From Pachyseris speciosa (taxonomy: Eukaryota > Cnidaria > Anthozoa > Scleractinia > Pachyseridae): a DNA stretch of 64,000 nucleotides. Made by a program: the position numbers and the translations under genes. Below are positions 45,530 to 58,439 of the stretch, in pieces (position 1 is the first letter of the stretch; each line of letters opens with the position of its first letter). The notes beneath the pieces were generated by a model. That model saw only the letters and a list, made by a program, of their open reading frames with translations, ran no database searches and had not been told where the DNA came from. The stretch lies in assembly GCA_016490735.1 (NCBI GenBank), contig JAEMWC010000164.1, positions 1 through 64,000 on the forward strand, read 5' to 3'.

Positions 45530-47440
45530 AAGAGGTTAAATTTGAAATTTTATCGCTTTCTAATAATAAATCGCACGGACTTTACTCATGCCCCGCGCAG
45601 CTCTTGAAATGTGCATGCGATATCATCTCTCCCGTCTTAGCGGAAATCTTCAACATCTCCATCTCATCAGGGGCTTATCCCTCAAAACTTAAAATATCAA
45701 AGATAACTGCGATATTCAAATGCGACGATGAGACGGATGCTTTAAACTATAGACCTATATCATTACTTTCTAACTTTAATAAAGTTTTCGAGAAAATAAT
45801 GTACAATCGGATGGTCAGTTTCATTGAACAGCATTCCATCCTATATTCGTCGCAGTATGGCTTTCGCCAGGGGCACTCTACCAATCATGCTATCATCGAT
45901 ATAGTTGAAGCTATTCAGTCAAATATGAATCGACGCTTGTTTACCTGTGGGATCTTTATTGACCTAAAGAAAGCTTTTGATACTGTTAATCATAAAATTC
46001 TACTTGACAAACTTAATCATTACGGTTTTCGAGGAATTATCAATGACTGGCTTAAATCCTATTTGACTGATCGCACCCAAACAACCCAGACAGACTCCCA
46101 CATCTCGGATAAGTGCGCATGCACATGCGGCGTACCACAAGGCTCAGTATTAGGGCCCCTTCTTTTTCTACTTTATGTAAATGATATCCATAATTGTTCT
46201 AGCAAATTGAAGTTCTTTCTTTTTGCCGATGACACCAGTATTATATTTGCTGATAAAGACCTGAAAAAATTAGAAGTGACTGTAAACAACGAGATTGAAA
46301 AACTTAACGATTGGCTAACTTCTAATAAATTAACATTGAATACTAAGAAATCTAACTATGTCATCTTCCGACCCTACCAAAAGAAAATCCAAAATATTCC
46401 TCAAATTTGTATATTTGATCATGATTCAAACAAAAATGTAAACCTTGAATACAAAGACTGTATTAAGTATTTAGGCGTTCTTATCGATGAAAACCTTTCC
46501 TGGAAGAACCATATCGATTCTGTTATAACCAAAATAAGCAAAACTGTTGGAATGTTAAGTAAACTAAGACATTATATACCATTTTGTATTCTTATAAACA
46601 TCTATAATACTCTTATAACACCTTATCTCTCCTATGGACTTATTACATGGGGCCACGCCTCTAAAACACATCTAAATAAACTCACTATTCTACAGAAGCG
46701 CGCACTACGCTTAATTCACTTTGCAGACAGAAATGAGCACGCTATCCCTTTATTTGTCAAAACTAGCGTTTTACCTTTAAGTTTTCTTTATGTCCAAGCG
46801 GTCTCAAACTTAATGTATGATATAAATGCAAAACAAGCACCGCCAAATATTCTAAATCTTTTCTGTAGAACTTCTAGCATACACAAATATGCTACCCGCT
46901 CGTCAACCTCTCAGAACTTTTATATTAAAAGTTCTAGAATCGACCGACAAAAATACTCTTTTTCACGTGTTGGAGCAAAAGTGTGGAATGGGATACCTGC
47001 AAGAATAAAAAAGTTGCCAAAAAATAGTTTTAAGAAAGAAATGAAAAGAATACTATTTGACATTTTGAAAACTGAAGATAGCTACATTGAAATCGATAAA
47101 ATAATATTTGATCTAAAGAATCATTAGAGAAGACACAAGTAAAAGTACTTTCATTAACTTAATATCTCAAGCTCTCCCTCTCTCTTTTCCTTTTTTTTTT
47201 TAATTTTGTTGTTGTTGTTGTTTTTTTGTTTTTGTTTGTTTGTTCAATCTCGCACAAATACACTTATCTTTTTTTTTTCTCTTTTTTAATCCTGTACTGT
47301 AATATAATTGCCTCTGTTTCAATAGACTGGCCTGCCACGATTAGCTAAGCTACCTGCAGGTCAGTCTAAATTGTAATATCTCTATTCACTTTATTTTTTA
47401 AATAAACCTTTATGAACCTTTATGAACCTTATGAACCTTA
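45530..47440 (+). mobile_element. 5'-truncated CR1-like LINE inserted in copy C
   Basis: The insertion follows 'gttatggct' (empty site in copy A at about 325-350) and ends in a 'cctttatgaac' type tandem tail (47400-47440), a CR1/L2 habit. About 15 bp of target were lost. The RT frame is open throughout. Confidence 0.85.
45604..47127 (+). CDS. CR1-like LINE reverse transcriptase (5'-truncated, frame intact)
   Basis: An open frame of about 507 codons, continuing upstream in frame to the truncation point at about 45530 (SNNKSHGLYSCPAQLLK). RT motifs in order: NYRPISLLSNFNKVFEK, YGFRQGHSTNHAI, FIDLKKAFDTVNH, GVPQGSVLGPLLFLLYVND, catalytic FADD (LFADDTSIIFAD), LGVLIDENLSWKNHI. The C-terminal ATRSS and SRVGAKVWNGIP blocks match the older fragments at 1260 and 48350. 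No endonuclease domain remains, so it cannot move on its own. This is the best preserved LINE frame in the window. Confidence 0.85.
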   Translation: MKCACDIISPVLAEIFNISISSGAYPSKLKISKITAIFKCDDETDALNYRPISLLSNFNKVFEKIMYNRMVSFIEQHSILYSSQYGFRQGHSTNHAIIDIVEAIQSNMNRRLFTCGIFIDLKKAFDTVNHKILLDKLNHYGFRGIINDWLKSYLTDRTQTTQTDSHISDKCACTCGVPQGSVLGPLLFLLYVNDIHNCSSKLKFFLFADDTSIIFADKDLKKLEVTVNNEIEKLNDWLTSNKLTLNTKKSNYVIFRPYQKKIQNIPQICIFDHDSNKNVNLEYKDCIKYLGVLIDENLSWKNHIDSVITKISKTVGMLSKLRHYIPFCILINIYNTLITPYLSYGLITWGHASKTHLNKLTILQKRALRLIHFADRNEHAIPLFVKTSVLPLSFLYVQAVSNLMYDINAKQAPPNILNLFCRTSSIHKYATRSSTSQNFYIKSSRIDRQKYSFSRVGAKVWNGIPARIKKLPKNSFKKEMKRILFDILKTEDSYIEIDKIIFDLKNH

Positions 47441-47689
47441 TGGTTCTTGACTACCATATGCTTCTGAAACTCCTTAGGTGAATTTATGACAATTGTCTCG
47501 ATCGTTCACAATTTTTTTTACTGAAACGAATAATCGCCGTATCTTTTGTAAGAGAGCCTTTTAAGGCTAATTCTTGTGGTATGTCACGGCCAGCAGACCC
47601 AGCTTTAATTTAAGCTAAAGTGCATTGCACTTCAAAATGAAATGAAATGGTTGTGAGCCGTAACCTGACAGTTTATATTGTCGTAGTTA

Positions 47690-48850
47690 TTCATGTTAAT
47701 TTCAAAAGAAAAGGACCCCTACTTTTTTCTTATTTATATAAATGATATATCTAATAGCTCCAATCGATTTAAATTTTACTTGTTCGCTGATGATACTAAT
47801 CTCTTATATCCTGATGAAAATCTAGTTAATGCTGAACTCTGTAACATGTATGATTGGTTAATCGCTAACAAGTTATCTCTGAATATAAACTAATCGAACT
47901 TTGTTATTTTTCGGCCGAGACAGAAAAAGCTGAATCACCAAATAAATTTGAGAATGTTTGACCATCATATTAACAGTTATATTTCTTTAGAACGCAAGTA
48001 ATTTATTAAATACTTAGGTGTGCTTATTGATGAAACTCTTTGATGGGGTCATCACATTGCTCATATTGCATCCAAAATAAGTAAATCAATTGGCATTATC
48101 TCTAGGTTAAGACACTTTGTGCCCTCTAAACCACATTTACAGGTCACTTATCCAGCCCTATCTGTTGTATGGTATAGTCGCGTGGGGTCAAGCTGCAAAA
48201 ATTTATAGAGATAAGATTCTAATTTCCTCACAAACGAGCCCTTCCCTTAATGTATTTTGGTGACTACAGATCTCATGCAATCCCGTTTTTTGTTTCTTCT
48301 CGTTTTCTTCCTATGGACATGCTTTACTTTAAATCAGTTGCCATCTTGATGCATGACATATCCAATAACTTGGCACCTCCTAACATATCTAACTTATTTA
48401 CTTCCCAAGCTAATATTCATTCCTATGAGACAAGATCATCTTCAAGAGGCGACTATTTTTACGAAAGTTCAAGATTAGAAATACAAAAAAAGGCTTTTTC
48501 AAGAAATGGTGTTAGAATCTGGAATAGCTTGTCTTGTGAAGTGCGCCGGCTATCAAAACACAATTTTAAAAGTAAAATTCATGATCTCCTCCTCCAGAGA
48601 CTTGCAAAATACGATGATTATATTGATCTGTGTAATTTATTAGCAAAACTATAAGACCTCAGCTTGTTCTGTTCTCTTGCCATATCTTAAATGTTTTGAT
48701 GTATTTAATAATTTGTCTAGAATTTTGAATCTCTTGCTCTGTAAATCTTTTATTTATTTTACAATATACGTATTTAACAGTGCTCGCCCCGACTAGCCTT
48801 TGCTAACTGCGGGGAGTGCACATTTCTGTAATATTATTTCATAAATAAAA
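47690..48850 (+). mobile_element. Decayed CR1-like LINE fragment (copy C)
   Basis: Equivalent of 590-1760 in copy A, retaining YLFADDTNLLYPDENL and a 134-codon tail frame that is less broken than in A. Its ancestral insertion predates the unit duplication. Confidence 0.75.
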
Positions 48851-49890
48851 AAAAAGGTTAGGAAATGGAATGTGGAATTTTTCTGTCATCTTTAACGTAA
48901 CACAAGGTGTAATACTTATTGAGATTGCGGAGAAGGTTGATTTAAAGAAACGTATTAGTGTTATTGTTATCTTCAACGTAAAGTAAGAGCCTGAAAGGAA
49001 CAAACACAGAATTGACAGAAATGAAAGATAACATACTGATAAATGATTACTTATACAAGGTCTGAAGCTTTTTAGTGCCACCAGTATTTTAAGCTACGCT
49101 CCTAACAATTTTGGCTGTGCGCCTAAATTTTTGTCAGTGCTCCTCGAAATTGACACCTGGTAGCACAAGTGCTCCAAAGCCAAATTAAAAGTAAACTTTG
49201 AGCCCTGGAATGGAGTCCTTAAAGTTCTGCATCTGTTAGATCACAGTGGGAACGTTTTATGCAGCAGACGTTTAATTCTACATTCATCAAGTGTCACTGG
49301 TTTGAGCTACTTACAAGTACTCTAGCACAGCGATCCCTAAATACTTGCTTGTGAAGGCAAGAACTCACCAAGAATCTTGTAACAGAAATTTCTCCACAGC
49401 AACACCTACCAGCTTTTTCTTTCCACTGTTACCGATTTTTCCCAAATGAAATACCAGGATTTTTCAAACTGTGCTTAGCCGGGAGGATGTTGGCGCCGAA
49501 TTTGTCATTCGTTTTGAAAATAGCAAGATGTTGCGTTACGACAATTTAATTGTCAAAGCAAAACAATTTTCCTTCGCTTTCCACGTTACTTTTTGCTTCT
49601 GTCTCAAAGTACTAGAGAAAACATATCCGACCCTTCTCTCCAACACTGTTAACAGCGCACGGTAAAACTGGTTTCCAGATCACAAACTTTCAAAACCTGG
49701 GAACTGACGAGCGTCAATGAAATCATCAGCGTGCTATTTATAATTTACCATCTTTAATACCGTTTCAATTCATGAGAAAATAGCTGAAAAAAGAAAAGCA
49801 AACAAGGTGCGACTTGAGAACCAAACACAAAAACTAGTACATAAATTAAATCGTTAATGTCGTTATTTGTAGTCTTATGCATGTAAAGTT
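48851..49890. other. Non-coding stretch of copy C
   Basis: Counterpart of 1761-2785. Nothing recognisable. Confidence 0.45.
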
Positions 49891-49892
49891 AC

Positions 49893-50170
49893 TTAGAAAC
49901 GGCTGAAGTCACAGTTGAAACCAACAGGAGCAAGAGTGCGGTAGTGGAAGATAAAGCACATCCTCTTTGCGTTGTCGAAGATCTTTTTCAAGGAATACTG
50001 GCCTATGACCAGTGCCAGCAGTGTGTCCTCCATAGAATGATTTGAAATGTTGAGGTAGGGGCATGTGTTCTCTCTAGTGTTGCACATCGTAACGGTGTTC
50101 CCTGAAGAGATCTGCCAATCTGCGTCCATTTTCTCCAATGTAAACCAATGCAGAACATGCAGTAGATGCG
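49893..50170 (-). pseudogene. Penelope-like GIY-YIG nuclease remnant (copy C)
   Basis: Minus strand: ACSALVYIGENGRRLADL then FREHRYDVQH and a stop (about 50165-50090), holding the GIY-YIG-type 'VYIG' core and the catalytic-type Arg. In a shifted frame it continues CPYLNISNHSMEDTLLALV to FHYRTLAPVGFNCDFSRF (49893). The order agrees with the GIY-YIG endonuclease of Penelope-like elements. The frameshift near 50090 makes it a remnant. Confidence 0.55.
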
Positions 50171-50474
50171 GTTCATTTAACATGGCGTTTTCGCGCGGCG
50201 TGGCGTGCAGGGCTAACGCAGCAACTTTCCAACTGAGGGGGGCTCGCTCCGAACGCATTAGCGTGAGTCAACTAGGGAGTTCAGGGGCATGCTCCCCGGT
50301 GTGGTGAAACTTGTATACTTTCAGCAACAAAAAAAGAGGTGTTTCAACACAAGAATAATCAGTTTTCGGTAAAACGTTAAATAGAAAACTAACTTCGATT
50401 GTTTTTATGTTTTTAGTATTACTTCCTTTTTACTGATGAAAAGGGGGGGGGGAGGATGGGGGGCTAAAGCCCTC

Positions 50475-50775
50475 TCAGGGTCTTTAAATAATTGAGGAGA
50501 TAGTGCTGCCTTTGTAATAACATCTGCGAATGGTTAGACTTTCTAGTCTTCTCGGATAAAGACGACAAACCGTAGGCCCCATCTCACAACTCTTCATAAT
50601 TGATTCTGTGGGACGTAAAAGAACCCACGCACTGTTCGAAAAGAGTAGGGGACGTAGTTCCCGGTGTGATGGTCTATCTTTCTCTGATGATTAAATGCTC
50701 GGAGATATTGGCCGCAGAAGCTACTCTAAAATCCGAGGGTAAATGATGTGATGTATGTATGTATGTATGTATGTA
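50475..50775 (+). mobile_element. SINE body without tRNA head (copy C)
   Basis: Matches 11918-12204 from 'tcagggtctttaaataatt' to the TGTATG tail (four units here) at the same host position. The tRNA head and adjoining unit sequence are replaced by 50240-50470, implying a deletion or rearrangement. Confidence 0.75.
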
Positions 50776-50849
50776 TTGAAAAACAACTTTGATGACGCAG
50801 CACTCGGCCATACTTGCAAGCGAAAGTTGGTTTTTTTAAATTCTAAAAG

Positions 50850-50935
50850 AAAAAAAAGGAAGAAGAAGAAGAAGAAGAAGAAGAAGAAGAAGAGGAAGAC
50901 GACGACGACGACGACCACGACGACGAAGAAGAAAG
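50850..50935. repeat. GAA/GAC microsatellite, uninterrupted (copy C)
   Basis: Empty counterpart of the target of the recombinase elements (12350/29350). Confidence 0.75.
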
Positions 50936-52121
50936 ATGCCTGTCACCAAAGGGAGACATTTGCCGCAAAATACATTATCTGTCAATATACAGCTGCCAAA
51001 GAATCGTATGCTAAATAGTTTCTTTTTTAATTTAAAAACCTTTTAGAAACCACTAAACTTTAAACCATTCCTTACACAACAATTTTTGTAAGTTTTCTTT
51101 AACCGTAAAATTTTCGTGATCATAGATGTCGAAATATATCGTCAGTTATATCAATAAACACTTCTGTCTGTTGGTTTTCCATGTGCGTTTCATAAAGTTC
51201 TTTATAACCCTTTTAACCTGCTCTTTATATTTCCCACGTTCTGAAGTTATTTAAGATATTCTTAGGCAAAAACTAAAGATCTGGTAGCATTTGTTTTAAA
51301 AGAGAGAGATTCCAAATTTTGTTGTCGAAAAAGTAAAAACCAAACTAACAAAGCTATTTTAAGGGACGGAGTTGGTGCAAGGCCATCTTCTCTAGAAATT
51401 GAATTTGAACAACTTGAGAATTCTATCTTGTATGAACTTAACCGTGACACGTGTTTCGCCAGTAAATGATTTTTACTCCAGCCATCCTTTGCTGTTACAA
51501 GCCCGCCAAGGGTAACGTAGACTTTGTGCACTGGCAGTTCTAGCTTGCCTCACAAAAATTCACCACAAGAAAGCACGCAGAAAAATCGTTCTAAATTCGG
51601 AAAAAAATGATTACATAAATAAGAAAAGTCATCCGACAACTTTATCATGGTTGTTTAATTGCACAATGAAAGCTAATTCACTAAAGCCAAGAACAAGCAG
51701 AAAATAAAGATGGTCTTATATCTACGGAGAGATCAGTATCTCTTCAAAACAATAAAAGATTTTTACAGCAGATAAGTCTGTTACTTTGATATTTAGCTTA
51801 AAATTCATTCTAAATGTTTGCTTCTCGGCTAAAAATGGAACACGCTTACCATCGACACGTAAGCCTAATGACTAAGCACGTTAGAATAAAGCTGTGAAAA
51901 CATACTTCAAACGCAAAATTGAATTTGTTTTGCTTGATTGCCCTCAGATTTGCCCACGCTTAGCTGTATTTGTCGTTCACGCCAATCACTACCAACCATC
52001 CCCACTTTAAGTCTGCATAAAAAGAACAGCAAGTTCCACATTTGCACCATTTCGCTCGAGGTAAAGTTGCATCGTGTTCCTCCACGTATACGGAAAACAA
52101 GACATCACCGGATTCAGAACC

Positions 52122-52349
52122 ATGAAGTTGATCCTTGCACTAATTTTTGTCGTTCTGACGACTGTAGTGTACGCCAACCCTTTGGCTGAAGATTTTGCAG
52201 ATGGCGAGAAGAGCGAGGGGAATGTCCAGCTTAACGATGACGCTAAAGAGTTGAGTGATGATGACGACGACGAATCCCTCGAAGATGATGATGATGATGA
52301 TAATGAATACAACGAAAACGACGCCTACGCACGCCGCGGAAGAAAGCCG
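52122..52349 (+). CDS. Secreted acidic peptide precursor, exon with signal peptide (copy C)
   Basis: The same signal peptide as A and B. The Asp run is shorter (76 codons in all), DND is changed to DNE, and the residue after the dibasic site is altered (RRGRKP instead of RRGGKP). The change next to the cleavage site would alter the start of the mature peptide and adds a basic residue. Donor CCG|GTAGGA is conserved. A TATA-like CATAAAAAG lies at about 52016. Confidence 0.6.
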
Positions 52350-53149
52350 GTAGGAAAATCAACCGTTGAATTCAAGAAATTTCGCGTTAATTATCATTGC
52401 GAATCTTTACTGCGTAGCTCTGAGCTAATGTAACTCTTTTAAATGCACGATGACCCTTAGTTTTCTTTTGGTAAATCACTTTCTCTTCGGAATATCAGCA
52501 TGAAATATCACTCGTACTTTCTCTTTGAATTGAACTATTTAGTATTAATGTATTATGGAGAAATTTCCCTGTCAGTGTCATAAGATATCCCATTGGCCAA
52601 TAACAATAGTAATAATATACTCAAAAAACTTACTCAATTCTAATTGGCTAAAAAAGCAGGGCAATTTTGCTGTGACACAGTGCAAAAACATGTAACACCA
52701 GTGTAAAGTTGTAACACAGTGCATTTTTATTTTGATTGGTTTAGAAACAATAGAAATTTGAATTAGCCAATCAAATCGTAGCTGTTTCTATAGCAACAAG
52801 TTCGCGGTAAGTTTGAACCGCGTTTAAAATTTTGAAAACATAAAACAATGGCCGGCGTTTTGAGAATGTTTTCTTTTGCAGAGGAGCTGAAAACAGCATT
52901 AAAAATGAGTACAGCGCGGAAAGCACTGCTTTTTTGCGGTGTTTTTGGAGAAAGTGATGTCTAGAGAAGGGAATTACCGACGAAATCGAAAGCGGAGCCG
53001 TTGAACTTAAGCTTATACTATAACACTTTGCTCAAGCCAAACCGCCAAGAAAAAAATAGCAAACAAGACAAAGATTGAAATGAAGAATGATCATCGCAGT
53101 TGTGAACGCAATTTATGCAATTGCGAAAAGAAGCCTGAAAAAAAATTCA

Positions 53150-53223
53150 GGACTTCAACAGGGTTTGAAACCGTGACCTCGCGATTACCGGTGCGATGCT
53201 CTAACCAACTGAGCTATGAAGCC
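53150..53223 (-). repeat. tRNA-Thr-like repeat (copy C)
   Basis: The same head as 6305-6378, with the B box damaged (GGTTTCAAACCC). Only one unit remains, the second being partly lost with the palindrome. Confidence 0.6.
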
Positions 53224-54325
53224 ACTAACGTTGGGAGCAGGTCAATTGTGGGTTAATATGTTCCCGTGTAAGAAATGAGTGTGAATGCGTATATGAAATC
53301 AATCATACATGAACTGCGGAAATGAAATCAAATGAAGAATGATCATCGCAGTTGTGAACGCAATTTATGCAATTGCGAAAACAAGCCTGAAAAAATTCAG
53401 GACTTCAACTTCAGGCTTCCCGACATGTGCAAGGCCGCAGAAATCTTTTCCCGAGTAATTTCTTGACTTTTTCTTTCTCTCTTATCGTAGACGGGGTGTA
53501 AAAGAAGGCTTGCATTGTGCGTGGTGAGAAGCAGGAGGAACCCGTTAAGGCTTGCAAGGTGCTATAGAGCGTTCAGGAAATGTCGCAAGGGATTGTTCGA
53601 ATGAGTTTCGTATGATGTCCTGTTCGGCTTTGTTTTGACAACCCAAGGAATGGTTATTGGTAAATAAAATTGATTAGTGTCAAGAACGTTGTCTAGCTCT
53701 TTTTGTTCATCGGCTTTATATTCTGGGCTGCAATGTTCAAATACACATACAGGCGTTGCTTGGCCTAGGTTTGTAGCAAGAAGGAATAATACTGTCAAAG
53801 GACTATTTCGGACACAGACTGTAGGATGCTTAATCGTCACCGTATGACCCCAGCATTATGTCCCCATTTTTACAGTGAGTGTCTCTGCTGGTAAAAAAAA
53901 AAAAACAGTGTGCCATTAAGGTTGCACTTTGTCCGTCCGACCTATCTTCCTGATAAACAGATCCGCTGTGTTAAATTAATAGACACTCCCAGGGGATCTG
54001 ACGCTTAGATTTGGGGTGGTGGATAGGGTATTTGGGGCTAAATACGACTAAATAAGAGAAAAAATGGAAATAACAGACTTGTTGCCTCTAAGTTGTTTTG
54101 TTATTGACACTAGTGCAAAGAGTCTAAATGAAAAAGAAAAGCTTTATTGGCAACGGAGAAAGTCCTGATAAATCCATTTCCTCGCTCAAAAATATCCGCA
54201 TTCCTATTTCCACAGATTTCTACAGCCAAAATAAAAATAAAAAATTCAAGAAGTTGTCTGTGATGCACACAAAATACCTTTCAGTGTGGCTTACATGACA
54301 TATCTACGCGTACAAGGTCTCTTGG

Positions 54326-57259
54326 GGAGGTGAATAGGTTCGCGGATCGGCGGATTTGGCTAAAAAAACTACTCGGATTTCGGATTTTGAGGATACATTT
54401 TGCGGATTGGCGGATTTTGAACGCTCAGCGGATCACAGATTTCTTCAATATTTCAGCGTGGATTATGGATTTTGTTTGTTCTGAAGTGCGGATCGCGGAA
54501 CTTAACTTGGCGGTCTGTTTCAATTTTTTTCTGCCTGACCTTAGAACAAGACTAGATTAAGCAGAGGACACAATTTTCTGAAAAAAATCCACCTCTGAGT
54601 ATAAAACAACCCAATTTGCCCATAACTCCAAACAGAGTACCATTGACTACCACACCGGCCAAAACCGGCCGCACAGAACAACGTCCCTCGTACCGCTTGT
54701 GACGTCATCAGTTTTAATGCTCATGGACAACTTTTACATGTAGCATGTTTAGGGGGAAGAGATCTTCCAAACCATACCCAAATGAGCACGATTCCGTCCA
54801 GCAGGCCGGAGAAAACGCGAAAAAACCAAGTGACGTTGAGCCGAAAATTTGAATGAAAATCTTGTTCCACTACCCACCTGCACTTCCTTCCATCTACTCC
54901 TATGATCCTAAAAGTGTTCCACAAATCTTTCCCCACCAAAAGAAAATGCCCAGCAAGAGAAAAAGAAAGCGAGACAAGAAAAGCGAAAGGCAGAAGGAGA
55001 AGGGTCAGTGAAACTTTTCAACCCTGTCATGGCCGAACTTGGAAAGCTAATATTAAGTACCAGGGACAGAAGGGCGCGAGGAGTTCCACCAGCACACAGA
55101 GTTTTTGGCAGTTTTGGTTCTTTTTGGCTAAATTCTGGCCAGAAAAGGGCTCGACAAGCTTAAAAAAAGGTGTTTTTCGGCAAAATGCTTGGTAGGTAAA
55201 GGGCTAACACATGTTTGACCTACAATGTAATAGGACTCCAGAAAACTCTAAGACCCCAAGAACTCGGCTTCTGGCCAGACAAAAAAGCCATTGTGCTCAC
55301 CAGACCACCACGTGTACCATCGGCACGGTCAACATGGAGGGTCAGGTCATTGAGACAAAGACCATCGATTGCTTCGCATTTCTTTTTTACCGAGAAGGTG
55401 CCAAAGGCGATGACTTCCTTCATAAATACAAGTTTCGGTGCTGCGTCGATTCCAGCAATTGGAAAAGCGTAGTGAAACTACGCGAGCATATGAGGTTAAA
55501 ACGGATTGTTGTGTTTTATACTACGAGACTTCTGTTGTCTTTTTTTATATTAGATTTCTTTAATGATTACAAAACAGTGGTCATGGTGGGGATTAACTCT
55601 TTTTGTACCGATCACCAAAATATTGGTCGTAGAAGACCAATGCTTTGAAAATCTGCAACTTTCCCAAATCCCGGACTATGGTTGAAATAAAGCATTTTTA
55701 TTGCAAAATGATAAGTTTTTCAGATTTCATCACCTTAGAAACTGACCGAAATTCCCAATTTTCACTTAATATGACTGTTTATTCTCTTTGAAAACCAAAA
55801 TCGCCCTCGGACAACACCAAAATTTACGCAACTTTGTCTTGAATTTTTTAAGACAAAAATTCCCATTGAAGTTAAAAGTTTACATGGCCAGCAAACTTCG
55901 ACTCCACTTCTTGCAATTTGTTCCACTTTTTTTCTGCTCACTTCTTTAGCGTGACGTGGTTAACGCTATTTGATTTCAGTTGCTCTCACGGTCTGTAATG
56001 ATCACGTTTGTGACCCAAAGGAATTCTGGGATATTCTTGCCTAACAGCAGCATAGAAGTCTGCCAATTTCCATTTCACATACTTTTTAGAACCGTGTCGA
56101 GCCACCCGTTCCTGCTGGCTAAATATTTCACCGATTGCATTATTTACAAGTCAAAACTCGCGGCAAAATTGCCATGCCAGGTCCCGAAATCCACTCACAA
56201 AACGACTAAAGATACAACTTCACTCTGTGAATTGCCATCACTCGCTCGAATATACGTTAAATGTCTGGGACTTTATGGTTGTTTTTAGATTTTTCGTGAA
56301 TTCGGGCCCGAGCCACGCCTTAACATGCTTGTGTAGTTTGAGCGGCCCATTTCGTGTGAGATTGCTTCTCACCTCTGTTTTCTTTCAAAGGATGGCCTCT
56401 ACCCATCAACCCAGCTTTATGATGCCAGGCAGGGGGCTTCTGAGGTGGCTCGAAAAACACACTTATAAATCAAATAACTAACGATTTGTAGCTGCAGTGA
56501 TCGTTTAGAAATAAACCACAGATAGCGTGACGAGCGTGACAACAAAAATGGAGCCTTCGGTGTTGTGGACCAGCGAAATCTCCGTGGTAACCCCTTATGT
56601 GGAGTAGCCAGGCCGATTTCACTTCCTACTCTCCGGAAATAGACCTTTTTAGCTTGTAGATTTTGTTTTCTTAATGCAGACCACGTGATGTAACCCTAGA
56701 GAACTGTTTCTTTGAAATTTCGCCTCATTCACGTGCACGTGTACGTATAATTTATGAAAAGACAAAAGGCAAATCCCCTTGGGAAGATCACATGGTCTAC
56801 ATTGGGAAAACAAAACTACAAGCCAAAAAGGCCTATTGCAAAAAAAAAAAGGCGACCAAATCACCGGTAGAAAAGAGTTAAACCTCAGATTTAGCTACAC
56901 TCTTTTAAACATGGTAACTTGACGTTTCAAAGACCTGTAGGAGCCTGTCCTCTGATTGATTCGAAAAGACCTAAAACGTAACCCAAATACAAAAATTCAC
57001 GCTGTTCTAATGACATCAGGTTTCAAATGTCAGCCGGCAAACATTTTAATCTTAGAGCGATGGGGAAGCCCGCAAGCGCGAGGATGTCTTTCCTTTCTTT
57101 GTTTCTCGTCTCGCGCTCGCGTGTAACACTTCGCGACGTGCCTAGTTGGCTTTCTTGTCGCTGCGGATTCGGATTTCTGTAAAAATATCTGCGGATTGGC
57201 GGATTTTCCGAAAAATTAGCACGGATCGACGGATTTGCTGACCTCTATTCACCCCCCTC
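54326..57259. mobile_element. 2.9 kb insertion with 8-bp target duplication (hAT-like, non-autonomous)
   Basis: TCTCTTGG flanks both sides (54318-54325, 57260-57267) and occurs once in copies A and B. The ends share GGTGAATAG in inverted orientation. Both subterminal zones are rich in CGGAT repeats ('gcggattggcggatttt' at both ends). An 8-bp duplication fits hAT elements. No transposase frame is visible. The interior holds ORF-like pieces at 54948-55010 and 55211-55648 and a region similar to 36010-36170. Confidence 0.75.
55211..55648 (+). other. Exon-like ORF inside the 2.9 kb insertion
   Basis: A 145-codon frame with a protein-like middle (VNMEGQVIETKTIDCFAFLF, then DDFLHKYKFRCCVDSSNWKS). 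It could be a captured host exon ending near a donor-like 'gag|gttaaa' at about 55494, or a remnant of the element's own gene. I do not recognise it. Confidence 0.25.
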
Positions 57260-57412
57260 TCTCTTGGTATTGATTATTAAAAGCATGGTGGATTGGACTT
57301 GAAGTTAGTGCTGTTTTCATCGCCTGAGAAAATTAACAATTAGATTATGAGCTTGAGATTTCTATCGCGTGATATCTGATGACGGCGCAGCCTTAAGGGC
57401 AGCCCGAATTGC

Positions 57413-57480
57413 AAACCTCGTTCCCAGGGCCTCTCCTCTTCCCGCCCCCGGAGCGAGAGAGTGACCCTGGGAACGAGGTT
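57413..57480. repeat. Short hairpin repeat, copy C
   Basis: Same inverted arms as 10221-10289. Confidence 0.6.
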
Positions 57481-58439
57481 GCTCGAATCAGCTATCACGA
57501 TGCAAATTGCAAATCAATGCTCACCATAAATACCCTTGTCTAAATCGCAATAGCTGAATTCAGGTCGCTTACTCCCGGAGAAAGAAAGAAAGGACCAAGC
57601 AATTGAATTAAAAACCTCGTGTTTCTAAGTCAAATAGAAAAGGGGGCGTTTATTTACTGAGAGTTTATCAGGCTGGGGCGATTATGAAATGATAATTGGT
57701 TATCATTTTTCAGATCCAGAAAGCCCGAGTAGAATAATTGTTTTATTGTTTCATTTAACAAAAAATGGTGAAAGAAAGGAATCCAGAGAAAGAGGAAACC
57801 GGGGCAAAGTTGACTGAATTCGATGAAACTAGCCGAGTGGAACGTGGAAGCTTCACTTCTGAAACAGTTACAAATGGTCAGTGGCTTCGTAAAAAATATT
57901 TTAATCATATCTTAACCCTTTACATCCCATCCACGCATATATGCGTGGAAAATACATACCGCTTTCGCTTTTATGATTTATTTCTTGTTTATATAATGTC
58001 AGAACGTCATAATAATGTGTGAATAGCACCAATTGGTGTCTTTTACAACTATTACAGCCAAAAATACCGACTACAATACCCGATTTTTGCTGCATAGCAT
58101 TGTTTGTTTGGCAACAAACCCCAAAATACCATTCTTTTGACCAAAGAACAGCACCAAAAATTACACATTTTCGTTGTCAACCTTTTAATACGAGAAACAT
58201 TGCCCAAAAATCAAAATTATACATTTACAGCGAACCTTAAAGTCAGACCCTAGTATCTGGATGGAAATTTTCCTTTCACTTTTTCGGCGAACCATGCTCT
58301 AGCCATTTTATTGGAGCCAGTCTCGCGTATCTCAAGCTGCCTTTTTCACGCCCCAAAAGAATTTTGGGAGATTCAACTATTCCACGGGCATAGAAGCCTA
58401 CCATTTCCTATTTCAAAGTTAAGAATTTGTTCATGCTTA

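Noticed and set aside
54326..57259. The CGGAT-rich ends as a member of the 9-bp iteron family
   Set aside because: Box spacing is 7-8 bp, the termini differ, and it has an 8-bp target duplication, unlike the recombinase elements.
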